Shown here one piece after another: positions 11,523-23,119 of a DNA stretch of 64,000 bases. This DNA comes from Otatea glauca (taxonomy: Eukaryota; Streptophyta; Magnoliopsida; Poales; Poaceae). A model generated the notes under the pieces. The model saw only the letters and a list, made by a program, of their open reading frames with translations, had not been told where the DNA came from and ran no database searches. Each line of letters begins with the position of its first letter. Within the stretch, counting starts at the first letter, position 1. The position numbers and the translations under genes were made by a program. The stretch covers positions 53,197,435 to 53,261,434 of the forward strand of contig CM070711.1 in assembly GCA_036346275.1 (NCBI GenBank), read 5' to 3'.

Positions 11523-12318
11523 CATTGCGTCGGTACTAATTTTTTGTGTAAGAATTTAAATGTTAAATATGTAATATAGTAATCAGTTAAGCAGAGTAAT
11601 AATAGTTATTTAGCTAGACGACTTAGTTAGAAATGAGTGCACTGATGCAAGTTGTTTAGCTAGTTGACTTAGTTAGGAATTTATAATTATTTCGGTACGG
11701 ATAGATGTTTAGTTAGATGAATTAGTTAGGAATTTATAGTTATGTCGGTATGGACAGATGTTTAGTTATATGACTTAGTTAGCAATTAATAATTCGTTCG
11801 GTACGGATTAAAATTTCGTAGAGGACTTGTAGGTTCTCTGATCGTAATAATAGTTATTTGATTAGAATTTGTGGATAAATTTTCGATGTAGGGATGACCT
11901 AGAGGTAGGGATTAAAAGTTTGATTGTAATAATAGTTTTTTTTATTAGAGATTCTGGATAAATTTTTGACGAACTGGGAAATGTAGAATCCAAATTCGGT
12001 TATTTGTGTACTGAGAAATCGGAGATGTCATGTAGAGCTGGCTGGCTAAAATTGTCAGGACCGAAAAATAACTCAATTTATAGAGGTTCCTGACACATTA
12101 GTTTAGTCATGTTCTCATAGAAATTTGAAATGATTACGGAATATGAATAATTTGTAAGAATTGAAATATTGCAACTCTACTGGTTAAACGCTGACCGGCA
12201 AGTATGGACCGAAAGAAAAATGAATTAAACTACGTTCTTAGAATTCAAATTTGTGATCATTATTAGTCATACAATGTAGCGTTAAATTGTGCACATGTTA
12301 AGAATTCGATGAATTTGC
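11523..12318 (+). other. AT-rich leader intron of MULE A
   Basis: This non-coding stretch holds short repeated phrases (TAGTTAGATGAATTAGTTAGG-like, about 11620-11790), suggesting a 5' intron. From about 12050 to 12240 it shares recognisable sequence (TATAGAGGTTCCTGACACAT and AACGCTGACCGGCAAG-like) with the hAT element at 60396-61854. Confidence 0.5.
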
Positions 12319-14930
12319 ATGACAGGTATGGATGATAGAGTGAAATTTAAAATATATTATGGAGGAGTTCCGCACATGGGTGTTGAAGGGGTAGATCTAA
12401 GTCATTTCGCAAGTGTAGAGGCTAGCCTGTCACGCGCAGGGGAGCGTTCATGGGCTACGGTTATGAGATGGTTGTACCACATGTTCTCTTTGGACCGTGA
12501 ATTGCATGATTTGAAGTTACACGGAATAGTTTACCGGAGAATAGATTGCACATACTGGAAGTTAATGGAAATGAGAGGGCCGAAATCTTGGAGTTCGGAC
12601 GTAAGAATTGCAATTGAGAAATGATGGCCATTAGTGTTATTGGCACAAGCATTTGAGAAAGTCAATACCGGGCATGCGACGCAGCAAGAGGTTGTTGGTG
12701 AAGAACCGAGAGGAAGTTGGGGAGAGCGTGATAGAGAAGGCTTAGTAGAGCGGGATGTAGGTTGGTCGGTCTGAAGTGCAAGGTGAGAGGCGATATTGCA
12801 ATGGGAGAGGTTCAAGAAGCAATGGGTATGGCGGACGAGGAGAAAACATTGAATCGGTGGTCGAAGCGATAGACACAGAGAATGAAGACTATGAGGCTTT
12901 AAGTAATGATGAAGCCGCTGAAGATCTATTCCCTGAAGAGTGGGATGAGTACCCGTTCGACAGGCTGGTGGTGAACGATGGCGAACAGTTCCCTTCGTAG
13001 TATGATCAGAATGAGGTGAGACAAGGTGCAATTTACAAGAATAAGAGTGAGGTTCAAGAAGCAGTAATAGCATGGGCGGTGTCGTTGCTTGCAGAACCTT
13101 CAAGGTTGTAAAGTCCGATCGTGGTGTATGATGTCAGATGCCAGACGGAGGGTTGTCCGTGGCGTGTCCATGCGTACCAGCCTAAATGGGACACCATTTG
13201 GAAGTGTTCTATAGTCGTCCCACATACATGCGTACTAACGGAGTCTACGCAGTCACACCGGAACATATCATCAGGCTTTATTGCCAATGCAATGTACGGA
13301 GAGATTGTAGGCAACCTAGATTTAGAGCCACGGGCCATCGTGCTCGCAATACAATAGAGGTTCCAGTATACAATAAGCTACGCGAAGGCATGGAGAGCAA
13401 AGCAGAAGGCATTGGAAACACGGTTCATCACGTACGAAGACTCCTACCAGAACTTGCCAGGTTTGCTTCAGGTGATAAAGGACAGAAATTCTGGAACTTA
13501 TGTGGACATTTGTGAGCATCCTTCGCAGCGCTTCTCTGGGAAGATGGTTTTGAAGCGGGCATTCTTCGCTTTAGGTCCATGCATCAATGCGTTTTGGCAT
13601 TGTCGTCCTTTGTTATGTGTGGATGGGACATTTTTGACTGGTAAATACAAAGGGCAGATATTGACTGCCATAGGAGTGGATGGCAATAATCAAGTTCTCC
13701 CGTAGCGCTTCGCATTCGTGGAGGTGAAAACAGATAGCTGGCATTGGTTCCTACGGAATGTCAAAGCCGATGTCGTTCATCAGCGACCTGGAGTGTGTAT
13801 CATACACGATCAGCATACCGGGCTTTTGAGGGCAATTATTCAGTTGCAATAAGGTGTGGATGAGACTCATCCATGGCCTGATTTGCGTAGTAGGTGGTGC
13901 AAGCATCATATGGGTGCCAACTTCTACAAGCAGTTCAGGAACAAGGAGCTAACAAAGCTTTTCAAGAGGCTCTGCGACCAGTACCAGCAGAGAAAGTTTG
14001 ATGTACTCTGGAAGAAATTGGATGAGCTGACATCGAGGCACATAGCTGAGGCAACAAAGAGGGCAGCCCCGGCCATAGGGAGGCTCCAATCGCGCTGGAG
14101 GAGTTACCCACTGACCCTCCACCACCTGGTTCGAAGGAATGGGAGGGCTCTGAAATGCTTCTCCGAATGGATAGAGCATGAGCCTAAGGAGAAATGGGCT
14201 CTGCTTTACGACACCGATGGTGCGAGGTATAGGGTCATGACAACAAACCTTGCGGAGGTTTACAACTGGGTGATGTGAGGTTGAGACCCTTCCCTTTGTT
14301 AGTATAGTTGAGGGTGTTCTTCGTGGCATCACAAAGTACTTCGTTGATCGCCATGCAAGGCGATCACGCGCATGAACGATCCTGCTATGAAGTACTCGAG
14401 ATGATTTACGCATACATGAAGGACAAAGGCAAGAAGGGGAGATGCACGCAGAATGAAGATGGATGCGAGCGAGCTCCGTTCGAGGTGATGTGCAAGGAGA
14501 AAGCGGTCGTGGGACGAACCGACGGAAAGTTGCTCACGAATGCATCATACGAGCAAACTTGTGTCTGCACCTACAACAAGCCTCGTCTATTACACAGGCC
14601 ATGCTCCCATGTTATGGCTGCACCTTTCGACGATTCATATGGATCGGTGTATTCATGTCTCAATTCTTTAGTAAGGAAGTCGTGGCGCAACTTGGCGCAG
14701 AAATGTACGGTTTCCGAGTGGTGGGTTTATTCACGGAGCACAAAAGCTGGGAGGATACACGTTGGGTCCCAGACATGAGCAAGCTAAAGGGAGTAGGAGG
14801 AAGGCAATCTAGGCACGATGAGGCAGTTCGGTCTGCGGCAGGCGTTCCCAGTACCCACAAAGCGACATCATTCGGCGGAGTGCATTCGTTCGATTTCTAC
14901 ATTTTTTCCCTTCTATTAGTACTTACGATC
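12319..14930 (+). pseudogene. mudrA-type MULE transposase relic
   Basis: The N-terminal piece (12319-12620) reads VKFKIYYGGVPHMGVEGVDL. A MuDR-type DNA-binding region at about 12930-13360 has VYDVRCQTEGCPWRVHAYQ and VVPHTCVL. The MULE catalytic domain at 13410-14278 has RPLLCVDGTFLTGKYKGQ (first Asp), CIIHDQHTGLLRAI (second Asp) and WCKHHMGANFYKQFRNKEL. A SWIM zinc finger at about 14560-14620 shows CVC...CSH. The C-terminal segment SEWWVYSREHKSW follows in another frame. In-frame stops (for example after NNQVLP at about 13703) and frameshifts show it is dead. It would have acted in the nucleus on the element's TIRs. The family call is firm. Confidence 0.88.
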
Positions 14931-14970
14931 TCGGTGGCTTGCGAATTAATGTTGCGCTTTCGTTTTTGCA

Positions 14971-15988
14971 GGTACACACGCAAAGGCTTCGTCGGCACGC
15001 AGAGCTGGGCAGCACGCATGGTACCTCATGCGCAGCAGTGGGCACTGGCTCTTGCGGATGTGATCGACGAGATTGCCCCCTACGATCACGGCACGTACGA
15101 CGCACATATCGAGTGGTACAGCATGCGCACCCGCGTTCGAGTTGTGCGTGTCGTGGAGTCACCTCCCAGGCACGATCTGACCACTTCCGACACGTACCCC
15201 ACCCAGCCAGACTTTGTTTTCCACCGCGTGATTCGTACTCCTTCCATTTGTCATTCAATGTAACGTCTTGAAAATTATGCTAACTAACTAGCCTCCTATC
15301 GTTTTCGCAGAGCGACCTTGCCAGGGAGGCACACGAGGCGACGTCGGCGTTGATACAGGCGGTCGGTACCACCCATACGATACGGGTCACAGCGGACGGC
15401 CTTCGAGGGGCGCTGCGCCATATTCAGGACTTAACTCACTGTGTCGTACACCTGACGTCGTGTAGGCGGCCCAGGGTGGATGACGTGGTACCGTTCGTCT
15501 GCATGCGAGGTCGACACGAGCGCACCCGACCGCCCTCCTCGGACACGCTGGGGTCTCCAAGCGGTTTCGGACCCGGTTCATCCCGATGACCGCAGGTACA
15601 TCGGGTGGTCTCTTTTTTCATATATTTTGTTGTTCATATAACGTGTCGTTCTAACTTGAAAAGTTTGTCAACAGCGGCCGATCCTACCCACGACCAGAGC
15701 GAGCACCTCGGGGACTACGGTACTTTCCAGGACGAGGACTTCGACTTTCTCGTGGATCCTTATCAGCAGTCCACGGGTGTGGTACTTAGTTCGTCGCAGC
15801 TCGCATCAGCCCTCGGCCCACCTCAGCCGACACAGGACACCTTCGCTACTCCGCCAGCCCCGATCCGGCCTCCTAGGAGTACTCGTGGACAGGCCCCTGA
15901 CCAGCTCACATATCCGTCTGGACATGTGCAGCGTCGTAGGAGGCCTGGGAGCACACGAGGTGTTGCACCGCACAGGGGCCCTAGCTAG
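14971..15988 (+). pseudogene. PMD (plant mobile domain) protein, C-terminal exons only
   Basis: After an acceptor (TTTGCAG) at 14970 the frame reads YTRKGFVGTQSW, HAQQWALALADV and RTRVRVVRVVESPPRH. An exon after the acceptor at 15310 reads SDLAREAHEATSALIQAV and RRPRVDDVVPF. The last exon (about 15675-15988) ends with STRGQAPDQLTYPSGH. MULE B carries clear counterparts of each exon (25568 onward). There the same exons follow a recognisable PMD core, which is why I assign these to a PMD gene. Here the PMD N-terminal half is missing and the exons follow the transposase directly. They may therefore be spliced to it, or the first half may have been deleted. Confidence 0.6.
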
Positions 15989-16311
15989 TTTGTTTCTTTT
16001 ACACATGATGTACCGTAAACAATATCGTCTTTTACTTTCTTAGCTCATGTAATATGACATATGTTAGTTTTATCTATCAAGTTTTGTGCTATATATAATC
16101 TTTTACTTTTGTGGCGCTATTTGTAAATACGCTACCAGTACCTTTGTCATGTCGATAGGAGCACACACATAGCTACTTTGTCCGTGCGATGCGACAACAC
16201 GCTGCTGGTAGCTATCCCTGACTGATGTGACAACACTCTTCACCCTAAAAAGTGACAAAACTTTGTCATACATGCTAGCACAATTCGAAGTGACCACTCA
16301 CTATCTACTTT

Positions 16312-16515
16312 GGTCGTGCAGCTTTTCTCAGAGGGTGACAGGTCGTGCAGCCTTTGACAAAGGGTGACACGTCGTGCAGCCTTTGACAGAGGGTGAAAGG
16401 TCGTGCAGCTTTTCTCAGAGGGTGACAGGTCGTGCAGCCTTTCTCAGAAGGTGACAGGTCATGCAGATTTGATGAAGGGTGACACGTCGTGCAACTTTTC
16501 GCAAAGGATGCCAGG
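16312..16515 (+). repeat. 29-bp minisatellite upstream of the GRF-finger gene
   Basis: About seven copies of a 29-base unit beginning GGTCGTGCAGCYTTT and ending GGGTGACA. It ends about 50 bases before a TATA box. MULE B has an unrelated tandem repeat in the same place (26715-26915). Confidence 0.8.
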
Positions 16516-16566
16516 CCGTCAAAATGGACAAGTGTTGTAGTTGTGTGGAGTAACCCCTCACCACCA

Positions 16567-16574
16567 CTATAAAA
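16567..16574 (+). promoter_or_regulatory. TATA box of the MULE A GRF-finger gene
   Basis: CTATAAAA lies 83 bases before the ATG at 16650. The same CTATAAAACC core lies 62 bases before the GRF gene ATG in MULE B (26956). Confidence 0.6.
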
Positions 16575-16649
16575 CCGACCGAGGGGTAGACATCCAACAC
16601 CGCCAAACCAGCAATAAACGTCAGCTGAATCTACACGAATTAGGGCACG

Positions 16650-18063
16650 ATGTCGTTCTACCGTCGCCTCTTCAGCAAGCAGAAGTCATCCCACCCCGAA
16701 TACCGGATACGATGGCGTGGATGCCCGGTTCTCACGGAGTTGCCTGGACCCAAATCGATCGCAACCTTCGGCGAAGATGATGCAATCTACCCACGGAGAG
16801 CGCGCCGCGCTTCATCAAGTTGTTCGCCCCTACCGGATAAACCTACTTGTATCCATAAAGTACAGGCTAACAGTACCATTTCATGCATCGTTCTTTCTTT
16901 TCTCAGCACAAGGACCGGTGTTGCTTCTTCCAATGGATCGACGGGCCGGAACGACGTGACTTTGAATTTATCTACAACTGCCATGACGCCTACCCCGCTT
17001 CGCCCAAGAACTTCACCGGTGGGAGGCGCGAGGATATGTCCCGCTCTAGATCGACCAGAGCTCAGGGCCGGTGGACAAGGGGCCAACCAATGGGTGAGTT
17101 TCATGCGACATACTCATGTTTCACTCACAAAGTAGTAATTCTAAACCAGTTCATCGCATACAGGAGTTCGAAAAGAAAATTGCAAAATTGCTGGAGTCAA
17201 AGGAGAAACCTCCTCAAGGATCACCCGAAAGGCCCGACTTTTGCGAACACGGCCTTCAGGCAGTGGTATATACCTGTCACGATGAACTAGCGGACCGGAG
17301 ATTCTACCGGTGCCCATTGGCCGAGGATGAATGGTGCGGCTACTTCAACTGGGTGGACCCGGAGACATACCACCCACATCTCAAACTTTCTGTATGGGAT
17401 AACTGGGGGGAGCAACCCTCTCCGTGGTGCTACTACCGCCCAGAAAAGCCAGACCCCGCGTATGCCTACGGTGTTATTCAACGACCAAAGCGGGCATACT
17501 GCATTGACTGCAGGGCACGCTTCCGGTTGTACAACGATAAACCCAACACACACCTCCTGCACCATATAGTGGAGTGCGAGCCGAAACAGAGCAGGCGTCT
17601 CGGCAAGTGTCCGCCAACGGCCAACACACCAGAGGTGCAGGAGGGTACCTCCTCTCAAAGAGGAAGGGACAAGGGGAAGCAGCCGGCCGAGGTCCGCACC
17701 ACACAACAAATCCTTGACGCGTTACGCAGACCATCCGGGAACCCGGGTGGTATTAACATAGGGGACGAAGGGAATTGGGATGACATGCCCATGTGGGAGG
17801 GCAGAAATCCACATCAAAAAGACCAAAAAATTCTGTCTTATACACCCGAGACGTACGGCATAGGGCACCCATTCGGCGATAGCTGGGAGCACTGCGGATC
17901 CCCGTGGAGTTATTTCATAGTCGGGATTGAGCGGTGTCCGAGTACAAATCTCCAAATTTACACGAGTCAGGTAATATACAGAAAATATGGGACATCATTT
18001 TGGCTGTACCCAGATAGGCGGAACGATCATCTGTTCCACCATGACAACCAGTGCTTTCGTTAG
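16650..18063 (+). CDS. GRF-zinc-finger protein gene carried by MULE A
   Basis: A short first exon from the ATG at 16650 (MSFYRRLFSKQK) leads to an exon after an acceptor near 16908 with a finger half HKDRCCFFQWIDGPE. A long open frame then runs to the stop at 18061-18063, entered at about 17164 after an acceptor (ATACAG). Its first part shows a GRF-type finger: CEHGLQAVVYTCHDELA, then DRRFYRCP, then WCGYFNWVDPE. A Cys-rich stretch follows (AYCIDCRARFRLY, HHIVECEP), then a hydrophilic middle and a C-terminal block with Trp/His/Cys. GRF fingers bind single-stranded nucleic acid in topoisomerase III, APE2 and NEIL3. The role in a MULE is unknown. The main exon has no stop over about 300 codons, unlike the adjacent transposase. 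The first exons are less certain because phases shift. Confidence 0.6.
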
Positions 18064-18669
18064 TTAGCTCGGCAAGCAATTTCGTCACTGTTGTAATGCC
18101 CTTGCAATATAATGTAATCTATTGCTTATTTTATCATCTGAACTTTCGATGTATGTGCCCTTATATATGTTCAACAAATAATTTAAGTGCTTCGTGGGAA
18201 CTATTTATAACATGCGTTGTTGTCAACTATAATACTTAGGGTTATTGCACTAGTGGAAATTAGATGCAAAACAAGGTGTAAATTAAATATTTTTTCGAAT
18301 ATGGTAGTGCACATATCAAAGAGCAAATCTGATCTACTCTTCCTAAAAATTACATTTCAACATGAAATTTTATGGGCTGCCGAAAATGCTAAAAAATCAT
18401 TCTCCCTGATCTCAGATTTGCACTCTCTTTGATCTCCCCCTGCCTTTTATTCAATAGTACTACGATTTGTCGTGAAATTTATCGCACACCGAAGGAGAAC
18501 AATGAACAAAGAAATTTGATTTTGTCTGAAAAATTTTACTCACAATTACCACATTAATTTGAAAAACATCACAACAACTAATATTGACTTTTATTAACTA
18601 CAGACTCATAATTTACATACATTTTCCATTGATATCAAATATATTTTTGCAATTCGAATAAAAAATGGG
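18064..18669. other. Non-coding 3' part of MULE A
   Basis: AT-rich sequence between the GRF gene stop and the right TIR. It contains a chance CACTAGTGGAAA at about 18249 but no array of subterminal repeats. Confidence 0.5.
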
Positions 18670-18924
18670 CAAAACCTCTCTGTCGTCATTTGAAGCGGCG
18701 ACGATTCTCTGTCGCCTTTTCAAATGGCTACAGACACTCTATCGCCTTTTCAAATGGCGACAGAGAGTCTGTCCCTTTCTGAAACGACGACAGACTATCT
18801 GTCGTCTGTCGTCGACAGACTCTCTGTCGCAATTTCAAATGGCGACAAGTGGGTAGATTTGTAAAGAAAATTCGGCATATTATTTTGTAAAATAGAATAA
18901 AAATAGTATTATTTTAAAAAAATC
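18670..18924 (-). repeat. Right TIR and palindromic array of MULE A
   Basis: The inverted partner of 10980-11342. It has TGTCGCC...GGCGACAGA palindromes, then GTGGGTAGATTTGTAAAGAA and the AT-rich outer TIR. Confidence 0.8.
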
Positions 18925-19784
18925 GAGGATAAGCTTAAAGGATAATTCTACATTGAGACTAAATGTAGTAAACATAATTTTGTGCAATTCAAATTTATAT
19001 ATGAATAAAGAAGAAGCATAACAAGAAAGCTAATATGCTAATTCCTATATATCTATATATAAAACATGTTGGGTTTCTCCATAAAAGAGCACGCCACATT
19101 ATCCATGCAACTATGACCGTCCGATCTTACTCCAAGGCAACGTACATCGGTAATCTGGTCATTATGCAAAATATCAGCAAGATCCTTCACGAAACATTGA
19201 ATTTTTCCTTTAGCCTCATCCCTTACAGTTCGGCTCTCGCATTTATTTTCTTCTCCGGCCCTCTCTGATTTATTTGCACCTCCCTTCCCTTCCCCATCTT
19301 CTATACCATCAACTGCTCGCTATCTGTAGCTGCTTTCTTCCCACACCACCAATCTCCTTCCCAAGCAGCATGCCTCCTCTCCTACTCGCACCACTGCGAG
19401 AGCCGTTCCTACCCTTCCCGCGCCTCATCCCTCATCTGCGCGCCGCGCCGCTGTCACCTCTCCTTCTCTCGTGACCTATTTCTCCTTTTCCGACAGCTGG
19501 AGACATCGATTTGGCGATGGTGGAGGCAGGACCAACCATGACAAGGCCGATTTGCTTGCAGGCCATGGCTGACCGCCGCCTAAAGGGTGGGGTGTTATGT
19601 TCTTGATGAGGTAGGCTCAAGCCTAATGAAGCTACGTCTATTTGTCTTCTTTTTATTTTATTTTCTCCTCACCTACCCATGTTTTGCCCTTACCCCTCTA
19701 CATGTGCCCTCACTAATCTGGTTGCCCCTCACTGTCATTCTTAATTCCTTACTCCAATCCCTTGTCATCTAGATGCTCGACATC
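18925..19784. other. Unassigned spacer
   Basis: No gene or clear element ends are visible. There is a pyrimidine-rich tract at about 19270-19470. Confidence 0.4.
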
Positions 19785-20603
19785 TAGGGGTGTGATTTAC
19801 CTATGGGTTTGCGTACCTAACCCGATAAGGATGGACATGGGTAACACTCTGACCCATGGGTTGAGTTTGGGTGCAGATAATATCATAGGATGGGCGTGGG
19901 TGCCAATTTGTACCCATAGATACTCAATGGGTATCTTATAACATGTGAGCCTAATTAAAAAGCCAAACCCTAAACTCTCCCTTTCTCTCTCTCCCGATCG
20001 AACTCTTCCTCTCCCCTCCCTACCCCCTCTCCAACTGTGACACCCCCTTGACCTCGTCGCCTCGCCCTTTCCTTACTCCATGACCGACCCCCTTCACCCC
20101 CACCTCGGAGTGGCTCGGCCCCCCGACTCCTCCCTCGGCTCCCCTCCATCTCCCCTCTAGCCACATCCCCTTCGCCCCCTCCTCCCTAGACCTCGGTAGA
20201 ACTCTTCCTCTCCCCTCCCCTACCCCCATCTTAGCCCTCGATGGTGGCGCCTCGCTTGGCCCCTCCAACCCCCACCAGCCTCGGCCTTCCCTTCCCCTGT
20301 GCCAATTGCGCCCTTCACCCCCACCTCGGCCCCCACCGACTCCCTCCCTTCGGCTCTCCTCCATCTCCCCTCCTGTTCCCCTCCGGCCGTCTCCCCTTCG
20401 CCCCTTCCCTCCCCCCTCCCCTCTGGTGGGCAATGTGGCGGAGGCCAAGCTCGACATGGCGGCGGGTGGCGCCCTCCCTTCCCCTCCGACCAGGTACATA
20501 TGTCCATGAAGCTTAGTGAGTTCGGTGGGCGACATGTGTACGGGTTCAGATGGCGAGTCTGAGGCATTCGTACCCAGAGATACGCACCCGATTGCCATCC
20601 CTA
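19785..20603. mobile_element. Non-autonomous hAT (Ac/Ds-like) element
   Basis: The left end TAGGGGTGTGATTTACC and the inverted right end TAGGGATGGCAATCGGG resemble Ac/Ds-type termini. The flanking 8-mers TCGACATC and TCGGCAAA match at 5 of 8 positions, as an old TSD would. Subterminal regions are rich in GGGTA/TACCC motifs. The middle is pyrimidine-rich and may be captured host sequence, which I do not recognise. Confidence 0.55.
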
Positions 20604-21455
20604 TCGGCAAAAAAAAACCATGTCGCTGTTGGCGACTGCGCAATGCCATCCAGGTCCTCCTCTCGGCATTGGGAATTCTACGATGAAAGACGTTCTCAAG
20701 CTGATACTAGGCTTCGCCAACCTGTCTCCTCTGCACCAGTACTGTAGGGTTGAAAGCGTCTATAATCCAATAAAAAAACTTCTCGCAAATCAAGATGAAT
20801 GCTCTCACAATACAAATGAAACCTTGAAGTTTGAAAGTTCTGTCAACGCAATTGAAAGTTTGAAGGCTAAAATGGTTCATCCGTGGGAGGGTCAGTGAGG
20901 AGGAATCAATAGCTTGCAGTGAGCACTGGCGGCATATTGGGCTCTCATGGTATGGCGGAAGGTTGTTTCTCTTGCACTTCAATTTGAAAGTGAAAAGGTT
21001 GAAAGCTCGAAATTTCCAACTGATAGGTAAAAAAAAATCCTAATTGAAAAAATCTTATTCCAGTTGAAAACATTTTAGATCGCTAGTTTGAATATAAATT
21101 TTAGTTGAAAGTTTTTGGTCGGGAGGAGGTGGGCCAGCTGACGTTGCGAGGCAGACAGGTGCGTGGCATCCGCCAGGTTCATTTACAGTGGATGTCCGTT
21201 AAGTTGAAACTCCAATGAATTATAATCAATTTGGTTTGAGAAGTGATAATGTTGTTGACAAAGTATCCTAGCCTAGCAATCAGCGCCTTTGCTCCACTGT
21301 TGGATTTCTCCTTTAATGCAATGATACGTGAAGGTTTTCGTGTGTTCTTGAAAAAAGCCAAGGGATGCAATAAATATTTGTATTAATTTGGCACAGCCGC
21401 ACCAGCATCCGATAGATTTGGATCCCTCGGTGTTGCAGAAACTGAATGAAAATTA
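20604..21455. other. Unassigned spacer
   Basis: GAAAGTTTGAAAG-like short repeats lie at about 20820-21120. No gene or element boundary could be supported. Confidence 0.4.
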
Positions 21456-21739
21456 TTCCATCTGTTCAGAAATATAATACGTATTTTGACTTTATATAAG
21501 GAATAAAGTTAGAGTAAAATTGAGAAAGGTATGAATGAAAATGACTTATATACCCCACTTAATTATTTTGGAAGATGAGATATAATAGTTTGTGTGTGGT
21601 GGTAATGAATAAATGCATGTAATTGAGAGAGAATAAATAGGGGTACAGTAAGAAAAGCCTCATTAAATCTACGTACAAGTCTTATATTTTTTAATAAGAT
21701 CATTTAAACAATAGGCTTTATATTTCTGAACGGATAGAG
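21456..21739. mobile_element. Stowaway-like MITE
   Basis: The ends TTCCATCTGTTCAGAAATAT and, inverted, CTCTATCCGTTCAGAAATAT are flanked by TA on both sides (21454-21455, 21740-21741). Its 284-base length and AT-rich interior fit Tc1/mariner-type MITEs. Confidence 0.8.
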
Positions 21740-22589
21740 TATTTACTAATCGATTATGTAATAAAAACTGATGATGCATGGTTAAAAGCTTTTCAAAAGA
21801 AATTGGCTAGAAATTCTGAAAATGAAAAGGCATCTAGCCCTCAATTTAAATAGGTCCGGTTAAAAACTCTAAAAAGATAACCATGCCAGTATTAAAAAAA
21901 AAGAGAAACATCTATCCGTGGGTTGGGTGGATGAGAAATGGAGCTAGCCCATTCCTGAGATGGCGGTGCTGGCACACTGCGAGTAGAGGTGGATAACGAT
22001 TTGATTCGGCTCGATCAAACTTGTTAAGATAACGAGCCAGTTCGACTCGACTCATTATCTTAACGAGCTCAAACCTCAGCTTGGCTAGACTCGTTAAAAG
22101 CTTGAGTTGGCTCGTTAAGTTGTTACAAATGTGAGCACCAGAGCATGCATTGGAAAGAAAAACAGTGTGGATTGAATTGAATTGGTGTATGAAATTATAT
22201 GTGCAGCAAAACAGAGAGACAAAGAATACTTTTCAACACTAATTAGCACATCCCATTGAGCATTTGACCTATATCATTTTAAAAGAAAAATTAAAAGGAA
22301 CTTAAGAAACACTAGATTGTCAGTAAAACGCCTCTTTTATCAGCATGTCAATTGTTACAACCCAAGCTTTTGTATACATTTCCATGTACTTCAGAAATTT
22401 CGGTAAAGATTTTCTTCCAATAACAAACTGGATTAGTTTGACTCCAAATCTGATACAATCAAAATATCAAAGCATGAGAGAAAAGTTTCTCGTCAGTAAG
22501 TAGTGTGTACCTGAGCCTATCATGGATTGATGAGATGTATGAGCTCATTAGTTACAACTAAATAAAAATGACTGACACTTTAGTCAATC

Positions 22590-22895
22590 GATTTTTTTTA
22601 AATAATACACGAAAAATAAAAACTGCAAAAAAATATGATGAAAAGAAAATGACAAAAGTACACCTCTCATTGCCGTTTGACGGTGACAGAGTTAGGTCGC
22701 TTTAATAAATGGTGATTTTAATTATGTCACCATTTAGAATGGCGACGATAAGTTAGTCGTAGTCATAAAGCCGCCAGTTAAGATCCACATAAGTAGTCGC
22801 CATTTAAATTGGCGATATACATTTCTGTCGCCGACTGAAATGGTGACTGACCATTCAGTTTCTCTGTCGCCATTTTAATTGGCAACATAAAACCA
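22590..22895 (+). repeat. Left TIR and palindromic array of MULE B
   Basis: An AT-rich outer TIR is followed by degenerate copies of the GTCGCCATTT...AAATGGCGAC palindrome. They are related to, but more diverged than, those of MULE A. Confidence 0.75.
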
Positions 22896-22946
22896 AATTT
22901 AAGGCATGCATGGGTGGCGCGAACCAATCACCATTTCGCCGAGCGA

Positions 22947-23048
22947 GCAGAGAAGAGAAGAGGAGAGAAAATAAGAGAAGAAAGGAGAGAAGAGGAGAGA
23001 AGGAGAGGAGAGGAGAGAAGAGAAGAGGGAGGGAGGAGAAAGAAGAAG
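22947..23048 (+). repeat. Purine-rich leader tract of MULE B
   Basis: Nearly pure GA sequence just inside the TIR, in the same position as the GA tract of MULE A. Confidence 0.6.
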
Positions 23049-23119
23049 GTCTGCACTGCACGACATTTGAAGGTTATTTGTTAATCTCTTTTTTTATGCT
23101 TTTCGAAACCTAGGTTAGA

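Larger units (their letters stand above)
10980..18924 (+). mobile_element. Mutator-like element A (MULE A)
   Basis: The first bases (GATTTTTTTAAAATAATAC) recur inverted at the right end, and the match continues for more than 110 bases into GTCGCCATTTCAAATGGCGACAG-type palindromes. These are long TIRs of the Mutator kind. I could not find a clear 9-bp TSD, perhaps because of decay. Inside, on the + strand, are a TATA box and GA-rich leader, a mudrA-type transposase relic, PMD C-terminal exons, a 29-bp minisatellite, a second TATA box and a GRF-zinc-finger gene. MULE B (22590-28572) is a diverged relative of the same design. Confidence 0.85.

Noticed and set aside
11172..11579. Lys/Arg/Glu-rich open frame over the GA tract
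   Set aside because: It starts in the TIR palindromes and is driven by purine composition.
18249..18262. CACTAGTGGAAA resembling a CACTA terminus
   Set aside because: No subterminal repeats follow and no partner end was found, so it is probably chance.
19040..19085. Possible Helitron 5' end (TCTATATATAAAA)
   Set aside because: No 3' hairpin with CTRR end could be tied to it.
20020..20649. 209-codon Gly/Arg/Glu-rich minus-strand frame
   Set aside because: It lies in the pyrimidine-rich middle of a hAT element with no recognisable domain.
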